DNA of 64,000 bases from assembly GCA_016929905.1 (NCBI GenBank), contig JAFGHX010000259.1, positions 1 to 64,000 on the forward strand, given 5' to 3'. The notes beneath the pieces were generated by a model. That model was not told the origin of the DNA and searched no databases. It worked only from the letters and a program-made list of their open reading frames with translations. This DNA is from Kiritimatiellia bacterium (GTDB lineage: Bacteria; Verrucomicrobiota; Kiritimatiellia; JAFGHX01). This document shows, piece by piece, positions 8,626 to 18,500 of this stretch. Positions within the stretch are counted from its first letter, which is position 1. Each line of letters starts with the position of its first letter. A program made the position numbers and the translations under genes.

Positions 8626-9699
8626 ATGAAGGCGAAGAACAGCTTTCAACCCCGCCGGCCTGCAGACGGTCCGCTGTGGCAGACGATCACGGAGGAGTTG
8701 GCGCTCGAGATCACGGGCGGGCGCTACCGTCGAGGCGACCGGTTCTATTCGCAGCGGGAGTTGTGCGAGCGGTACGGGGTGAGCACGATCACGAGCGTAC
8801 GGGTTCTGGACGAGCTGGCGGGCCGGGACCTGATCGAGAAGATTCAGGGGAAGGGCTGCCTGGTTGCCCGGACGGTGGTGGATCGTGATGTTCTGCTGGT
8901 CTGCCGCAATCCGGCGCCGGCGCGGGGCATGGAGAGTCCGCCCACGATTTTCGGGGAGGTCGTACAGGGGTTGGGCGCCGTTCTGGCGCGCTATACCTGC
9001 CGGCTGAAGCCGGTGGCGGTCGATGTGCTTATCAACGCGAAGAATGTTCCCGCGGCGTTGTGCGTGGCGGTGTACGGAGCTGGATTGGTGGAAGCGCTCC
9101 GTTCCCTGGCGCAGACCCGGGGTTACACCTGTGTGGTGTGTCATGCTCCGCGCGCGTGTGCGGGCCTGTCGACGGTTCGCGAGGATCTCAAGACGGCGGT
9201 GTATCTGGGCGTCTCGCACCTGCTGGCCAGGGGCCACACGCGTATCGGCTACATGACGTCCCGGATAAACGACGAGTGGTATGCGGACCGGTTTCTCGGC
9301 TACCAGCGCGCGTTGGAGGAGCGCGGCATTGCGTTGGACCTGCAACTGGTGAAGGAGACGCGCCGTGATGCGGCCGAGGACCGGGATGCGGTCCGAGACC
9401 TGCTCGCGTTGCCGGACCCGCCGACGGCGGTCTTCGCGGCGAATCATGAGCGGGGCCTGCGCGCCTTGGCCTACTGTCGCGAGCACGGCATTGCGATCCC
9501 GACGGACCTGGCGCTGGCCACGTTCGACAACGTGTACGAAACGTCCATCTGCGACCCGCCGCTCACGGTGGTCGACAGCTTCTGGCGCAAGGAGGGTGAG
9601 GAGGGCGCCCGGCTCCTGCTGGAGCTGGCGGAGGAGCAGAATCCCGAACCGCGTGACGTGCTGATCGCGCCGGAAGTGGTGGTTCGCCAGTCGACGTGA
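8626..9699 (+). CDS. GntR/LacI hybrid transcriptional regulator
   Basis: This is a 357-residue repressor-type regulator. Residues ~18-80 are a GntR winged helix (ITEELALEITGGRYRRGDRF, SQRELCERYGVSTITSVRVL, IEKIQGKGCLVA). The remainder is a LacI/periplasmic-binding-protein ligand domain with the hallmarks HLLARGHTRIGYMT, RFLGYQRALEERGI, TAVFAANHERGLRALAYCREHGIAIPTDLALATFDN and a conserved C-terminal EGARLLLELAEE. This domain order is that of the AraR group of sugar-responsive regulators. No clear Shine-Dalgarno sequence precedes the ATG. It probably controls a nearby carbohydrate gene and itself through the palindrome at 8412. The effector sugar cannot be read from the sequence. Confidence 0.88.
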   Translation: MKAKNSFQPRRPADGPLWQTITEELALEITGGRYRRGDRFYSQRELCERYGVSTITSVRVLDELAGRDLIEKIQGKGCLVARTVVDRDVLLVCRNPAPARGMESPPTIFGEVVQGLGAVLARYTCRLKPVAVDVLINAKNVPAALCVAVYGAGLVEALRSLAQTRGYTCVVCHAPRACAGLSTVREDLKTAVYLGVSHLLARGHTRIGYMTSRINDEWYADRFLGYQRALEERGIALDLQLVKETRRDAAEDRDAVRDLLALPDPPTAVFAANHERGLRALAYCREHGIAIPTDLALATFDNVYETSICDPPLTVVDSFWRKEGEEGARLLLELAEEQNPEPRDVLIAPEVVVRQST

Positions 9700-9723
9700 T
9701 CTGGGACTTGCTCGAGAACTTGC

Positions 9724-9752
9724 TCGACCCCCCGCCGCAGCGGCGGGGTCGA
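9724..9752 (+). terminator. Strong GC hairpin after the regulator
   Basis: TCGACCCCCCGCCG and CGGCGGGGTCGA form a stem with one bulged base around a CAG loop, starting 25 bases after the stop codon. There is no U tract, so Rho-independent function is not certain. Confidence 0.5.
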
Positions 9753-9903
9753 CAAAGATTACGACAGAGTTCCCACCTCGAACAATCCGGGGCAACCGCG
9801 GGCGAATGACTATTCTGTGCTGGATTATTTTGCTGAAAATCGGCTGCGCCCTTTGAGCTTCTCCATTGCCTTCGAACGTCGGTATCCTCTACGCTTTTCC
9901 CGT

Positions 9904-10413
9904 ATGCAATTTCGCTTCACGCACCACATCATCGACACCGATCTGCCCAAAGGCTGCTACGCACAGACGGCGTTGACGGACCTGGATGGGGACGGGCGTT
10001 TGGAGTACATTCTCGGCCGTCAGTTCGGCGAGATCTACGCCTACAAGTACAGGGCGCCGGACGCGTGGGATCGCTTTCTGTTGGGTGAGGATTCGCCGTC
10101 GGACGTGGGCGTCTGCGTGACGGATGTCGACGGCGACGGCGATTTCGATCTGTTCGCCTGCGAGATGGAGGCCGTGCCGGGCGACGGCGCCCCGCGCTAT
10201 TTCATCTGGGAGAACGTCGACGGCCGCGGCCTGCAGTGGCGCGAACACGTGATCCTCGACGTCAATCTCGGCGGGCACGACTCCGTGCTCGGCGACATCA
10301 CCGGCAACGGTTCGCTCGACATCATCTCCAAGCCCTGGCGCCCGCGAAGAGACAACGCGCTCGGGGGGAAGATATTCGTGGTGTTCTTGGAGAATGTGTC
10401 TGTGCGGGCGTGA
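9904..10413 (+). CDS. FG-GAP/VCBS repeat protein (short)
   Basis: This 169-residue protein starts at an internal ATG (MQFRFTHHIIDTDLPKG); the frame is open 29 codons further upstream, but that part does not look coding. Three calcium-binding-loop motifs (DLDGDGRLEY, DVDGDGDFDL, DITGNGSLDI) are spaced about 55 residues apart and mark FG-GAP/VCBS beta-propeller blades. Proteins of this kind are usually extracellular and larger, with seven blades. This one has about three, no signal peptide, and an odd C-terminus, so it may be a truncated copy. The role is unknown. Confidence 0.65.
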   Translation: MQFRFTHHIIDTDLPKGCYAQTALTDLDGDGRLEYILGRQFGEIYAYKYRAPDAWDRFLLGEDSPSDVGVCVTDVDGDGDFDLFACEMEAVPGDGAPRYFIWENVDGRGLQWREHVILDVNLGGHDSVLGDITGNGSLDIISKPWRPRRDNALGGKIFVVFLENVSVRA

Positions 10414-10503
10414 GCATTCGGCTGTGTTTCGCCGCCGACTTGCAGCGTGAATCCGGCGAGTCTCCCTGCACACGCACCAGGACGTCATCGCAGGAGGGAA
10501 GTG

Positions 10504-10553
10504 GGCCGGGCGTCTCGCCCGGCCTTGGGCGGCCGAGACGGCCGCCCTACTTG
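10504..10553. repeat. Double GC hairpin repeat, copy 1
   Basis: Two adjacent stems, GGCCGGGCGTCTCGCCCGGC and GGGCGGCCGAGACGGCCGCC, lie between two genes. An inverted copy of the same pair is at 12458-12507. A related single stem (GGGCGGGACGCCC) occurs near 55868. Confidence 0.65.
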
Positions 10554-10697
10554 GACTGAGCGTGCATCGACGTTCCTCTCCCTGCAATTCGGCGCAGCGC
10601 AAAAAACAAGAAAAAGACCATTACGATTTGCCCCCTTCTGTCATACTCTATCGAAGGACCGGCCTGGCCCCGGTCCAGACACGGGGAGGATCAGCGC

Positions 10698-12146
10698 ATG
10701 ACAGCGTCGTCGGCAGGGCTCACGATCGAAAACCGCGGCACACCGAATCCCGTACTGTTCTACAACGGCAAACCGATGCTGAAGGTCGGTCCGATGCCGG
10801 AGGTTCACACGTTCGCCCTGCCGTGGAACGACGGGAACCCCGTGTTCAACCACGGGGCCTGGACCCGCTGGATGCTCGAGCACGGGATGGGGTACGGTCG
10901 AGTCTATCCCGAGAGCGGCTATGCCTGGTGTTCGCACGGGCCGGACGCCGGCAAGATCGTGCCGTTTGTGGTGGATCATTGGGACGGCGTTCGGCCGGTT
11001 GTCGACCTGACACGCTTCGATGAGGCTTACTGGGAACAGTTCGCCAACACGATTCGGCAGTGCCGCGAACGGGAGATCGTCCTGCACCTGCAGCTCTACC
11101 AGCTCTGCTACTTTCAGGGGGACCGCTGGCTGGGGGAAAGCGCCTGGAAGAAATGCTATTTCAATCCCGCGAACAACGTGAACGGGTTCGAACTGGGCGG
11201 CTGGGACGAGCGATCCAAGGAGGAGAACGGACTCGACTATTTCGGCAAAGTCGTTGAGCAGTACCCGGACGGCGCGCTGTGGAAGATCCATGAGCAATGG
11301 GTACGGCACATCCTGAACGCGATCGGCGACAGCGGCAACGTCATCATCGATCTCATCAATGAAGGCAACTATCACACACCCCAAGAATGGGTGGACAAGA
11401 CGCTGGACGTTATCGACGCATGGAAGGCGCGCACGGGCAACGCGATTCTTGTTGGCGCCTACAAGCACTTCTGGGCCAGGGAGTACGGGAAGGACTGGAT
11501 TCTCGGTCATCCGCGCCTTGATGTGCTGATCGACTGCGGGTTCGATGTGCGCGCCGGGACCACCGGGCCCGACCGGATCACGTACCAGAAGCCCGTCATC
11601 TCCGTGCACAACCACTGGCTGAAGCCCGAGGAACGGCCCGAAGGATACAGCCCATGTGAGGTGCACGGCGGGTACCCGTTCTACAAGCGGATCTATCAAT
11701 GGCTGGCGATGATGCAGAAGGTCCAGGGCATCGGCGTCTACGGCAAGGCCGCCGGCGCGACGAGCCTTGATTCGGAGCACGCGCGTGCGTATGCCGCGCA
11801 GACGAAGTTCCTGATGCATGTGTTTGAGGGGCTGAAAGATTTCGCCCATCTCGTGCCGTGTCCGGAGAAGATCGTCGGCGCGCCGGGCGACTACCGGCAC
11901 CTTCTGGCTTCGCCTGCCGAGGTGCTCGTGTATCTGGCGACCAAACAGATGGGCGAGACTGTGCCGGCCGGGCAGGAAATCGAGCTGAGAGATTTGAACC
12001 TTCCGGACGGCGAGTTACCGGCGCAGATTATCGATCCCGCCGGCTGCACCGTTGCGGATGGCCGGATCCATGTGTCGGGCGGCAGGCTAACGATCGAGTT
12101 GCCCCGGTTCACGGAGGATGTGGCGGTTTGTGTGAAGCTGGCTTGA
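10698..12146 (+). CDS. Glycoside-hydrolase-like (clan A TIM barrel) protein
   Basis: This is a 482-residue cytoplasmic protein. It opens with a short beta segment (LFYNGKPMLKVGPMPE) followed by a TIM barrel. VIIDLINEGNYHTPQEWVD near residue 220 has the Asn-Glu pair at the end of strand 4 that carries the acid/base in clan GH-A enzymes. Later segments include ISVHNHW (~300) and GIGVYGKAAGA (~345). The last ~80 residues (VLVYLATKQMG... to the end) are a beta-sandwich like those at the C-terminus of DUF4038-type hydrolases. The ATG follows GGGGAGGATCAGCGC. The substrate is unknown. It follows the regulator and the FG-GAP gene on the same strand and could be their target. Confidence 0.7.
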   Translation: MTASSAGLTIENRGTPNPVLFYNGKPMLKVGPMPEVHTFALPWNDGNPVFNHGAWTRWMLEHGMGYGRVYPESGYAWCSHGPDAGKIVPFVVDHWDGVRPVVDLTRFDEAYWEQFANTIRQCREREIVLHLQLYQLCYFQGDRWLGESAWKKCYFNPANNVNGFELGGWDERSKEENGLDYFGKVVEQYPDGALWKIHEQWVRHILNAIGDSGNVIIDLINEGNYHTPQEWVDKTLDVIDAWKARTGNAILVGAYKHFWAREYGKDWILGHPRLDVLIDCGFDVRAGTTGPDRITYQKPVISVHNHWLKPEERPEGYSPCEVHGGYPFYKRIYQWLAMMQKVQGIGVYGKAAGATSLDSEHARAYAAQTKFLMHVFEGLKDFAHLVPCPEKIVGAPGDYRHLLASPAEVLVYLATKQMGETVPAGQEIELRDLNLPDGELPAQIIDPAGCTVADGRIHVSGGRLTIELPRFTEDVAVCVKLA

Positions 12147-12206
12147 AGCTGCACCCGAACGTAAATGCGGTGACGTGTTTCGTACCCAGCGACTCGCGAG
12201 GAGAGG

Positions 12207-12329
12207 CTGTCTCCAAACCTGGACCACAGGTTGCTACACGCCTTACGGCGTTGACTACAAACGCCACATGTGGTGGTTTCAGCCGTTTGTAGTTTAGCCC
12301 GTAAGGGCTGTTCCCGGGTTTTGAGACAG
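12207..12329. mobile_element. 123-bp MITE-like element, copy B
   Basis: It has the same length, terminal repeats (CTGTCTCCAAACC / GGTTTTGAGACAG) and internal orientation as copies A and C. It is again embedded in the REP-like sequence, with GACTCGCGAGGAGAGG to the left and CCTCAGGACACTCGCCCTCC to the right. Confidence 0.8.
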
Positions 12330-12457
12330 CCTCAGGACACTCGCCCTCCAGTCCCGTCCAGTCCTTCTTGTGGAGGGCGAGGCTCCTGACGAGCCGCTTC
12401 CCCGAATACGTTAGCGGCTTTCCGATAGTCATACACGTCTTAGCGTGTATCTGAGTA

Positions 12458-12507
12458 GGGCGGCCGTCTCGGCCGCCCATGGCCGGGCGAGGACGCCCGG
12501 CCTATTT
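12458..12507. repeat. Double GC hairpin repeat, copy 2 (inverted)
   Basis: GGGCGGCCGTCTCGGCCGCC followed by GGCCGGGCGAGGACGCCCGG is the reverse complement of copy 1 with few changes. Bases 12570-12640 hold another long GC stem (GAGGGCCGTCGTCCC ... GGGACGGCGACCCTC). Confidence 0.65.
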
Positions 12508-12737
12508 GGCTTGCGGGCAAAGCTCGCCTTAACGGCTTTCCGATCAACATACACGCTCTTGCGTGTATCCGGTGGAGGGCCGTCGTCCCGACGGCCGTCC
12601 CGACCGCGCAACGCGTCGGGAGCGGGACGGCGACCCTCCATCAGATCCACGTTAAGGCGTGCTTGTCGGGCGGAAAGTGGAAAGCCGCCAGAAGGCCCTT
12701 GCGATTCACGGTCACTTTCTCCCTTCTGAAGGCGCTC

Positions 12738-12910
12738 GTTGCGGGAATCGAGGATTGCCACGAAGCGGACCCCTCAAGAACTTGCGCTCCGTCGCCTCGT
12801 GGCAATCCTTTCGATTCCCGCAACCACCCTACGCCGGCCAACGGTGCCACGCCTGGCATCGAAACCTTTTTCTTTCGCTTCTCGTGCCTCTTTCGCGCCC
12901 TTTCGCGGGC
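12738..12910. repeat. Composite palindromic repeat, copy a
   Basis: Arms GTTGCGGGAATCGAGGATTG (12738) and CAATCCTTTCGATTCCCGCA (end 12824) form a long stem. The TTTCGCG-type tract CTCTTTCGCGCCCTTTCGCG follows at about 12888-12908. Three other copies occur at about 30105-30390, 31845-32124 and 38793-39013. Copies a and d are in opposite orientation. The gap 12147-12971 holds only this and the two preceding repeats. Confidence 0.75.
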
Positions 12911-12971
12911 CCCGCCCCCCCACAAAACGTTTGACAACTCCCGTACCCCGCCGCTAAACGAATACCCCATC

Positions 12972-13568
12972 ATGCCCGCTGATCCGCAATCGCGCTCCGA
13001 TGAAGAACTCATGCTCGCCGTGCAGGACGGCGATCTTGATGCATTCGAGACGCTTGTCGAGCGGTACCGGGACCGGCTGGCCGGCTTCGTCTACCACCAT
13101 ATCGGGTCCTACAGCGCGGTACCCGACATTCTGCAGGACATCTTCGTGCAGGTCCATCGCGCGGCGCCGCGCTACGAGCCGCGCGGCAAGTTCGGCATCT
13201 GGCTGTTCACGATCGCGCGTGCCGTCTGTATCAACGCGCTGAAGAAGAAGCTGCGCCGCGCGAAGCGGATCACGGACCGGCCGCTGTCGGCGATCGACGC
13301 CAACGGCACCTCGTTGCTCGATCGCACGCCGGCCGACACGGAGGCCGCGCCCGAATCCATGGCCCGGCAGGAAGAATTCAAGAAGGTCCGGCAGGCTATC
13401 GAATCCCTGCCGGACATCTACCGCGACGTTGTGATTCTGCGCCAGTTCCAGGAGCTGAGCTATCGGGACATCAGCGCCATCTTGCAGGTGCCCGAGGGCG
13501 CGCTGCGCGTGCGCATGCACCAGGCGATCGAATTGATGAGGAAGGCGTATTTCGAGGAGAATGGATGA
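12972..13568 (+). CDS. ECF-type RNA polymerase sigma factor
   Basis: This 198-residue sigma factor starts at MPADPQSRSDEELML. Region 2 spans residues ~10-95 (QDGDLDAFETLVERYRDRL, DILQDIFVQVHRAAPRYEPR, WLFTIARAVCINALKKK). Region 4 spans ~135-190 (AIESLPDIYRDVVILRQFQE, LSYRDISAILQVPEGALRVR). The frame is open upstream, but only from this ATG does the sequence match the family. No strong ribosome binding site is visible. The next gene on the same strand encodes a zinc-finger membrane protein, which fits a sigma/anti-sigma pair. The promoters it recognises are unknown. Confidence 0.9.
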   Translation: MPADPQSRSDEELMLAVQDGDLDAFETLVERYRDRLAGFVYHHIGSYSAVPDILQDIFVQVHRAAPRYEPRGKFGIWLFTIARAVCINALKKKLRRAKRITDRPLSAIDANGTSLLDRTPADTEAAPESMARQEEFKKVRQAIESLPDIYRDVVILRQFQELSYRDISAILQVPEGALRVRMHQAIELMRKAYFEENG

Positions 13569-13599
13569 GGAAGGAACGCCCGCCGCTGATGCGGAAGAA

Positions 13600-13672
13600 G
13601 GCTCACGAGGACGTTCGCCCTCCAATTCGCGCAGCGAGTCGCGATCATGGAGGGCGAGCGTCCCCGCGAGCC
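13600..13672. repeat. REP-like inverted repeat in the sigma/anti-sigma spacer
   Basis: GGCTCACGAGGACGTTCGCC (13600) and GGCGAGCGTCCCCGCGAGCC (ending 13672) face each other across a short loop. The motif GGAGGGCGAGCGTCYTCGCG and its complement recur near 8116, 8262, 12190, 12335, 21879, 25374, 25473, 26971 and 57058-57135. Confidence 0.65.
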
Positions 13673-13773
13673 GGGGCCTATCCTTCATGGCCCGTGAGCG
13701 GCATCTGGGAGCTTGCGTTGTCCCGCTAACACCGGGGCTTGGCCGTTGATTGTAGTGTGTAGAGACCGGAAAC

Positions 13774-15504
13774 ATGAGCTGTGAGGCGGACAGAGAGCGG
13801 ATTCGCGGGCTGTTTCTCGGGGAATTGGCCGAGGAACAGCGCGCGGGCGTGACGCAACATGTGGCGGTATGCCCGGATTGCGCGGCGTATCACGCGCAGT
13901 TGGAGCGGCTGTTCGCGGCGCTGGCCGGCTATCGCGCGCGCGTGGATGCTGCGCTGCGCGTGCCGGCCGATCTGGCGGCGTCTGCGCGCCGGGTGCTGGA
14001 AGCCGAGCAGGTATCGCCCCGCAAACGCGGTGTGGAGCCGGGCCTGGCCCCGCGCCGGGTACGGCCCGAGCCCGGCGCCTCTCGGTTCCGGCGCAGGTCC
14101 TATCCGGTTCCCGCGCGCACCTGGGGCTGGCGCATCACCGGCCTGGCTGCCGCCCTGTTGATCGGGCTTGGCGTGTTCCTGCGTTACCACTGGGCCCGGC
14201 TCGAACCGCTGGACCGGCCCGTTGTCGTCGCGCGTTTGGGCCAAGCACAGGGCGCGGTGGTCAAGGACGCGGCGCCTGAGTCGCAGACCCCGCTCACGCC
14301 GGGCGCCTTGCTTCGGGCCGGCGAACAGATCGTGACCATCGGCGGCGGGAGCACCGCGGTCGTCGTTTTCCCGGGCGTCATGCGGGTGGAACTGAGCCCG
14401 GACACGCGTCTCACCGTCGGCCGTATCGGCCGGCCGGCCGCGGAGCTGGCGCGGCGGACCGCCGCGGTCGACAGCGGGACCGTGCGGGTCCATGTATCGA
14501 AGACGTCGGCTGACCGGCCCACCACGCTGCTCACGCCGCATGCGGAGGTGACGGTCCTGGGCACGCGCTTCACGCTGGCCGTCGCGCCGGCAGCCACGCG
14601 CGTCGAAGTGGAAGAGGGCCGCGTCCGCGTGACGAACCGGCGCGACGGGCAATGGGTTGCGCTGGACGCGGGCTATGTGGCGGTGGTCGGCGCGACGATT
14701 GCCGTCGCGCAGCAGCCGATTGTCGCCGGCCGCGCTGCGCCCGCGCCGGATACCGTCCCGGGCCTCGCGCTCTGGCTGAAGGCCGACGCGATTTCGGGGT
14801 TGGCCGACGGCAGCCCGGTCCCGGCCTGGCCCGACAGCTCCGGCAACCTCCGCCATGCCGTCCACAAAGCGCGAGCCAGGCAGCCGGTCTTCAGAACCGG
14901 CGTGCTGAACGGCCGGCCGGTTCTCGCCTTCGACGGCCGGGACGACTCCATGCAGGGCTTCCCGCCGCAGGGTTTCCACAACTGCACGCTGTTTGTCGTG
15001 TTCCGCCCCCTGGAGTTGGCGCAGAACCAGCGCATCTTCGCGTTTTCGAAGGAAGGCGACCCTGACTACCTGGGCCCTGACGGGCTGGCCTTCACGGAAA
15101 AGAGCGTCGAGTACGCCGACCTGCACATCGTCCGAGGCTTCACGGCCGAGACGAGGCCCGACGAAGAGGCCGGTCTCAACGTGTACGTGACCGGCGTGCC
15201 GCCGGATGATTTCATGATCGCCGCCTGCACCCTCAACGACGGTGTCGCCGCCTTTCGCCGGAACGGCGGCGCCGAATTCCGCGACGAGTACGCCGACAGG
15301 CGCCCGATGCAGCCGACACGCTACGGCCTCGGCAGCGGGTTCGACCCGAGCGGCGAGCACGGCGCCAACCGCATGGATCTGGCCGAGGTCCTCTTCTATA
15401 CCCGCGCCCTGTCCGACGCGGAACGCCAGGCGGTCGAGCAGTACCTGAGCCGGAAATACGGGATCGCACTGAACGCTCCGGCGCGATCCGCCCGCCTGCC
15501 TTGA
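13774..15504 (+). CDS. Membrane anti-sigma factor with FecR and LamG-like domains
   Basis: This is a 576-residue fusion. Residues 1-80 are an anti-sigma zinc-finger domain with H29-x3-C33-x2-C36. A single membrane helix follows at ~117-137 (ITGLAAALLIGLGVFL). Residues ~180-305 are a FecR-like domain (LTPGALLRAGEQI, HAEVTVLGTRFTLAV, VEVEEGRVRVTNR). The last ~240 residues are a concanavalin/LamG-like sandwich (VPGLALWLKADAI, VLNGRPVLAFDG, DLAEVLFYTRALSDAERQAV) ending in a typical EQYLSRKYGI tail. The predicted topology puts the zinc finger in the cytoplasm and FecR/LamG outside. It would hold the neighbouring sigma factor and release it on an outside signal, perhaps a glycan. That is inference from family roles. 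Confidence 0.85.
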   Translation: MSCEADRERIRGLFLGELAEEQRAGVTQHVAVCPDCAAYHAQLERLFAALAGYRARVDAALRVPADLAASARRVLEAEQVSPRKRGVEPGLAPRRVRPEPGASRFRRRSYPVPARTWGWRITGLAAALLIGLGVFLRYHWARLEPLDRPVVVARLGQAQGAVVKDAAPESQTPLTPGALLRAGEQIVTIGGGSTAVVVFPGVMRVELSPDTRLTVGRIGRPAAELARRTAAVDSGTVRVHVSKTSADRPTTLLTPHAEVTVLGTRFTLAVAPAATRVEVEEGRVRVTNRRDGQWVALDAGYVAVVGATIAVAQQPIVAGRAAPAPDTVPGLALWLKADAISGLADGSPVPAWPDSSGNLRHAVHKARARQPVFRTGVLNGRPVLAFDGRDDSMQGFPPQGFHNCTLFVVFRPLELAQNQRIFAFSKEGDPDYLGPDGLAFTEKSVEYADLHIVRGFTAETRPDEEAGLNVYVTGVPPDDFMIAACTLNDGVAAFRRNGGAEFRDEYADRRPMQPTRYGLGSGFDPSGEHGANRMDLAEVLFYTRALSDAERQAVEQYLSRKYGIALNAPARSARLP

Positions 15505-15507
15505 GGT

Positions 15508-18500
15508 TCACGGTTCGGCCGTGGTCGTCCGTGCCGGGCCCGAGCATTCCGCCACCCAGACGGCTTGTTCGTAGACGCCGCCTTTCCCGTGGTCGAGCCC
15601 GCGGCGGGAGAGTGTGAGCCCGTGATCGGTACCGGCCAGGAGGCGCCGGCCCTCTTTCGCGCAGGCGTCGGCGAGCGGGAAGAGGTGGTGCTCGAAGACG
15701 CGGGCGAGTGCGGCGGGCATTTCATGCAGGCGCGGCCCGCTCGCGCGGTGCGCGTCCTGATCCAGCAACGCGACGCGCACGACGACGGCTGTCTCCTGTT
15801 CGAGCGGCCCGATCAGGTCGAGCCACTCGGCCCGCTCGTTGCCGCGCACGTGGTGGTAGGGGATCCCGCGCGCGGGCAGCGCATCGGCCGGGTCGGCATC
15901 GAGTCCGAGCAGCGCGCGGATGCCCGCTTCGGTCGCCGCCGCCGGGGTGCGGCGCCAGGCGCTTTGGAGCGGTTTGCCGGCGTGGGCCAGTTCCTCGCGG
16001 GTGCGGGCCCAGACATCGGGCGAGACGCCGTCGAAGATAACGACGACCGGCCGGTCGTCGAGGTTGACGGGCGCGAGGGCGGGCAGCGAACGGAGCCAGT
16101 CTTCGCCGCCCTGGGCGACGGTCTTGAGTTTGCGATACAGTGCCGATTCGAGTTCCGCGCTGATCCAGGGGTGGGCGAGCAGTTCGGAGGCGTCGAGCCG
16201 GAAGCGGAGCCGGGCGGGGTAGCCCGCGCCCAGTGCGCCGGCGGCGCTCTGAAGCAGTTCCAGGCCGCGTGCGATCACGCGGGCGCGGTCGGGGTCCGGG
16301 TGCCGGCTCTGCGCGGGGGCATCGGCGGGCCACGTATCGAGACGCAGCACGCGTTCGGCGAGTAACGTCCATGCGGCCTGGGCCGCGCGCACGTGGCACG
16401 GCTCGTGCGCGATGAACGAGGCCAGCCCGGCGTTGTCGAGGCCCTGCAGCCGTTCGCGCAGACCGGCGGCCGGCCAGGCCGCTTCGAGTTGGTCTTCGGT
16501 TTCGCGCAGGCGCGCCAGCAGCCCGGGCTCCCGCGTCGGAAGCTCCGGGAACAGGTCCGGATGCAGCAACGGCCACCAGGCGGCGCCGGACCGCGCGTCC
16601 CGTGGCGTGCCGGCCGCATCACCTTCCAGGGCGAGCACCGTCTTGTCGGGCAGCTCGCCGATCCATTTGCGGGTGAGCGCGAGCACCTGCGCGGCGGTCA
16701 GCCTCCGCCCGGCAAGCTGGCCGAACAGCTCGTGCAGACCTTTCTTCCGTACCTCGACCCGGCCGGACAGCGCGCGGTCCAGTTCCGCCGCGGTCTGGCT
16801 GTCGAGCACATCGAGCAGCACAGCCGGCGAGAGATCCTTGCTGCGCAGCAGCCGCGCGAGCCGGTTAAGCCCTTTGACGGCGGCCGGCTCGGCGTCCTGC
16901 AGGACGTACGCGCGCGCATCGAGCGCTTCGAGGATGGCCGGTTCCTGCAGGACGGCCGTGTAGCCGGCGAGCAGCCGCTCGACCGTTTCTTCGGGATCGG
17001 CGGGTGGGGCCGGTTCCGCTTCCGGCTGCGTGCCGGGCTCGAACCCGCAGCCGCACACGGGCGCGCGCAGCAGTTCCTCGCGCAGGTTCCGCGTGCAGGT
17101 CTCGCGCGCCGGCGGTTCGAGCCGGCGCAGGGCTTCGTCGAGACCGGGCGGCCGGTCGAGCGTTTCCATGGCGGCCAGCCGCCGCAGCACGGTAACCGCG
17201 CGCCGCGCGAACTTGGAGAGCGCCGGCGGCTTGTCGCGGCGGCAGGCGTCGGCATGCTGCGCGTCGTAGGCGGCCATGTAGTGTTCACGGAACGCGGCGA
17301 AACTCGAATCGAGCTCCGTCTCGCCGCCGTCGGCGACCAGTTGCTCGAGATTCGCGAGCTGTGCCGTGACCGAATCGCGGAGCCGGCGGCACGCCTCGTC
17401 GGAATCCGCGAGCCGGTCCACCGCGCGGTGCCGCACGTAATGGTTGATGAACACGACCTGCTCGGCGCGTTTGACGAGGAACTCGCGCAGGCTTTTCAGC
17501 CGAGCGACATCATCGGCCGTCAAGCCGGCCCCGCGCCAGGCCTGCAGGAACCGCTCGAGCCCCTCGCGCGCCTGGTAGGAGACCTTGATCCCCTCGTGCA
17601 CGATCTCGATCGCCGCCAGCCGCTTGTCCGCCGCATCGGTATCGAGCGCGGCGAACGCGGAATACTCGCGGACCGCCGAGAGCCCCTTGCGGATGTCGGC
17701 CACCAGCCGTTCGGCCTGGCGCTTGAACTGGGTGACCGCCTGCCACGCTTCGCGCTGCCGGCGCAGGCCGAACGAGGGGGCGGCGTCGGCCGGCAGCAGG
17801 AAGGCGCATTCGCGCAGGAGCGTTTCGCGATCGCCCTGCGCAATGACCTCGCCGGGCGCGATTTCCGTGGCGGTATCCGCGGAGGCGAGGCTGAGGAACT
17901 CGAGCGGCAGGCTGCGCCCGCCCTTCAGCAGCGTGATGACGCCGCCGATCGCCAGCGCGCAGAGCAGGAACTGTACGGCATCCTCCGGCACGCCGTAGTC
18001 CCCGGTCCTCAGTTCGTGCCGGATCGCCGCCAGCGGCGTGGCGCCGGACGGCTTGAGCTGCGCGAACAGGTGGCGCAGCAGCGGATGCGCGCCGGGGTCC
18101 GGCGCGAAGACGTAAGCGCCGCCCTGCGGGGTGACGAGCCCGAGCGGCAACGCGAGCCCTTCGATCAGGTCGGTGAGCCCCTGTTCACGCGCGGCGCGGA
18201 CGGTGACCGAGCCGGCGAAGACGTAGTCGTCCAACAGCCGCTGATAGAGGCGGGGGAAAGGGGTGACGTTGCGCGGCGCGATCGCCACAAAGCGCGGAAA
18301 GCGCCGTTCCAGCACGCGGGCGGCGGCCGTTTCGAGCAGCCGGTCGAACCGCTTGAGCTGGCGCGCGGCGTCGTCCATCTGCAGGTCCGCCGCCGTGAAC
18401 GTGCCGGCATAGACGGCATCGAGCGCCGCCTGCTGCGCGGCGGCCGCGCTGCGCCGGGCCCGGTCGTTCGCCGCCGGGATCAGCGCCGCTTCCGCCGGAT

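Noticed and set aside
13569..13773. Small gene between the sigma and anti-sigma genes
   Set aside because: The frames there are translations of the REP-like repeat (EGERPREP-type peptides) and have no independent support.
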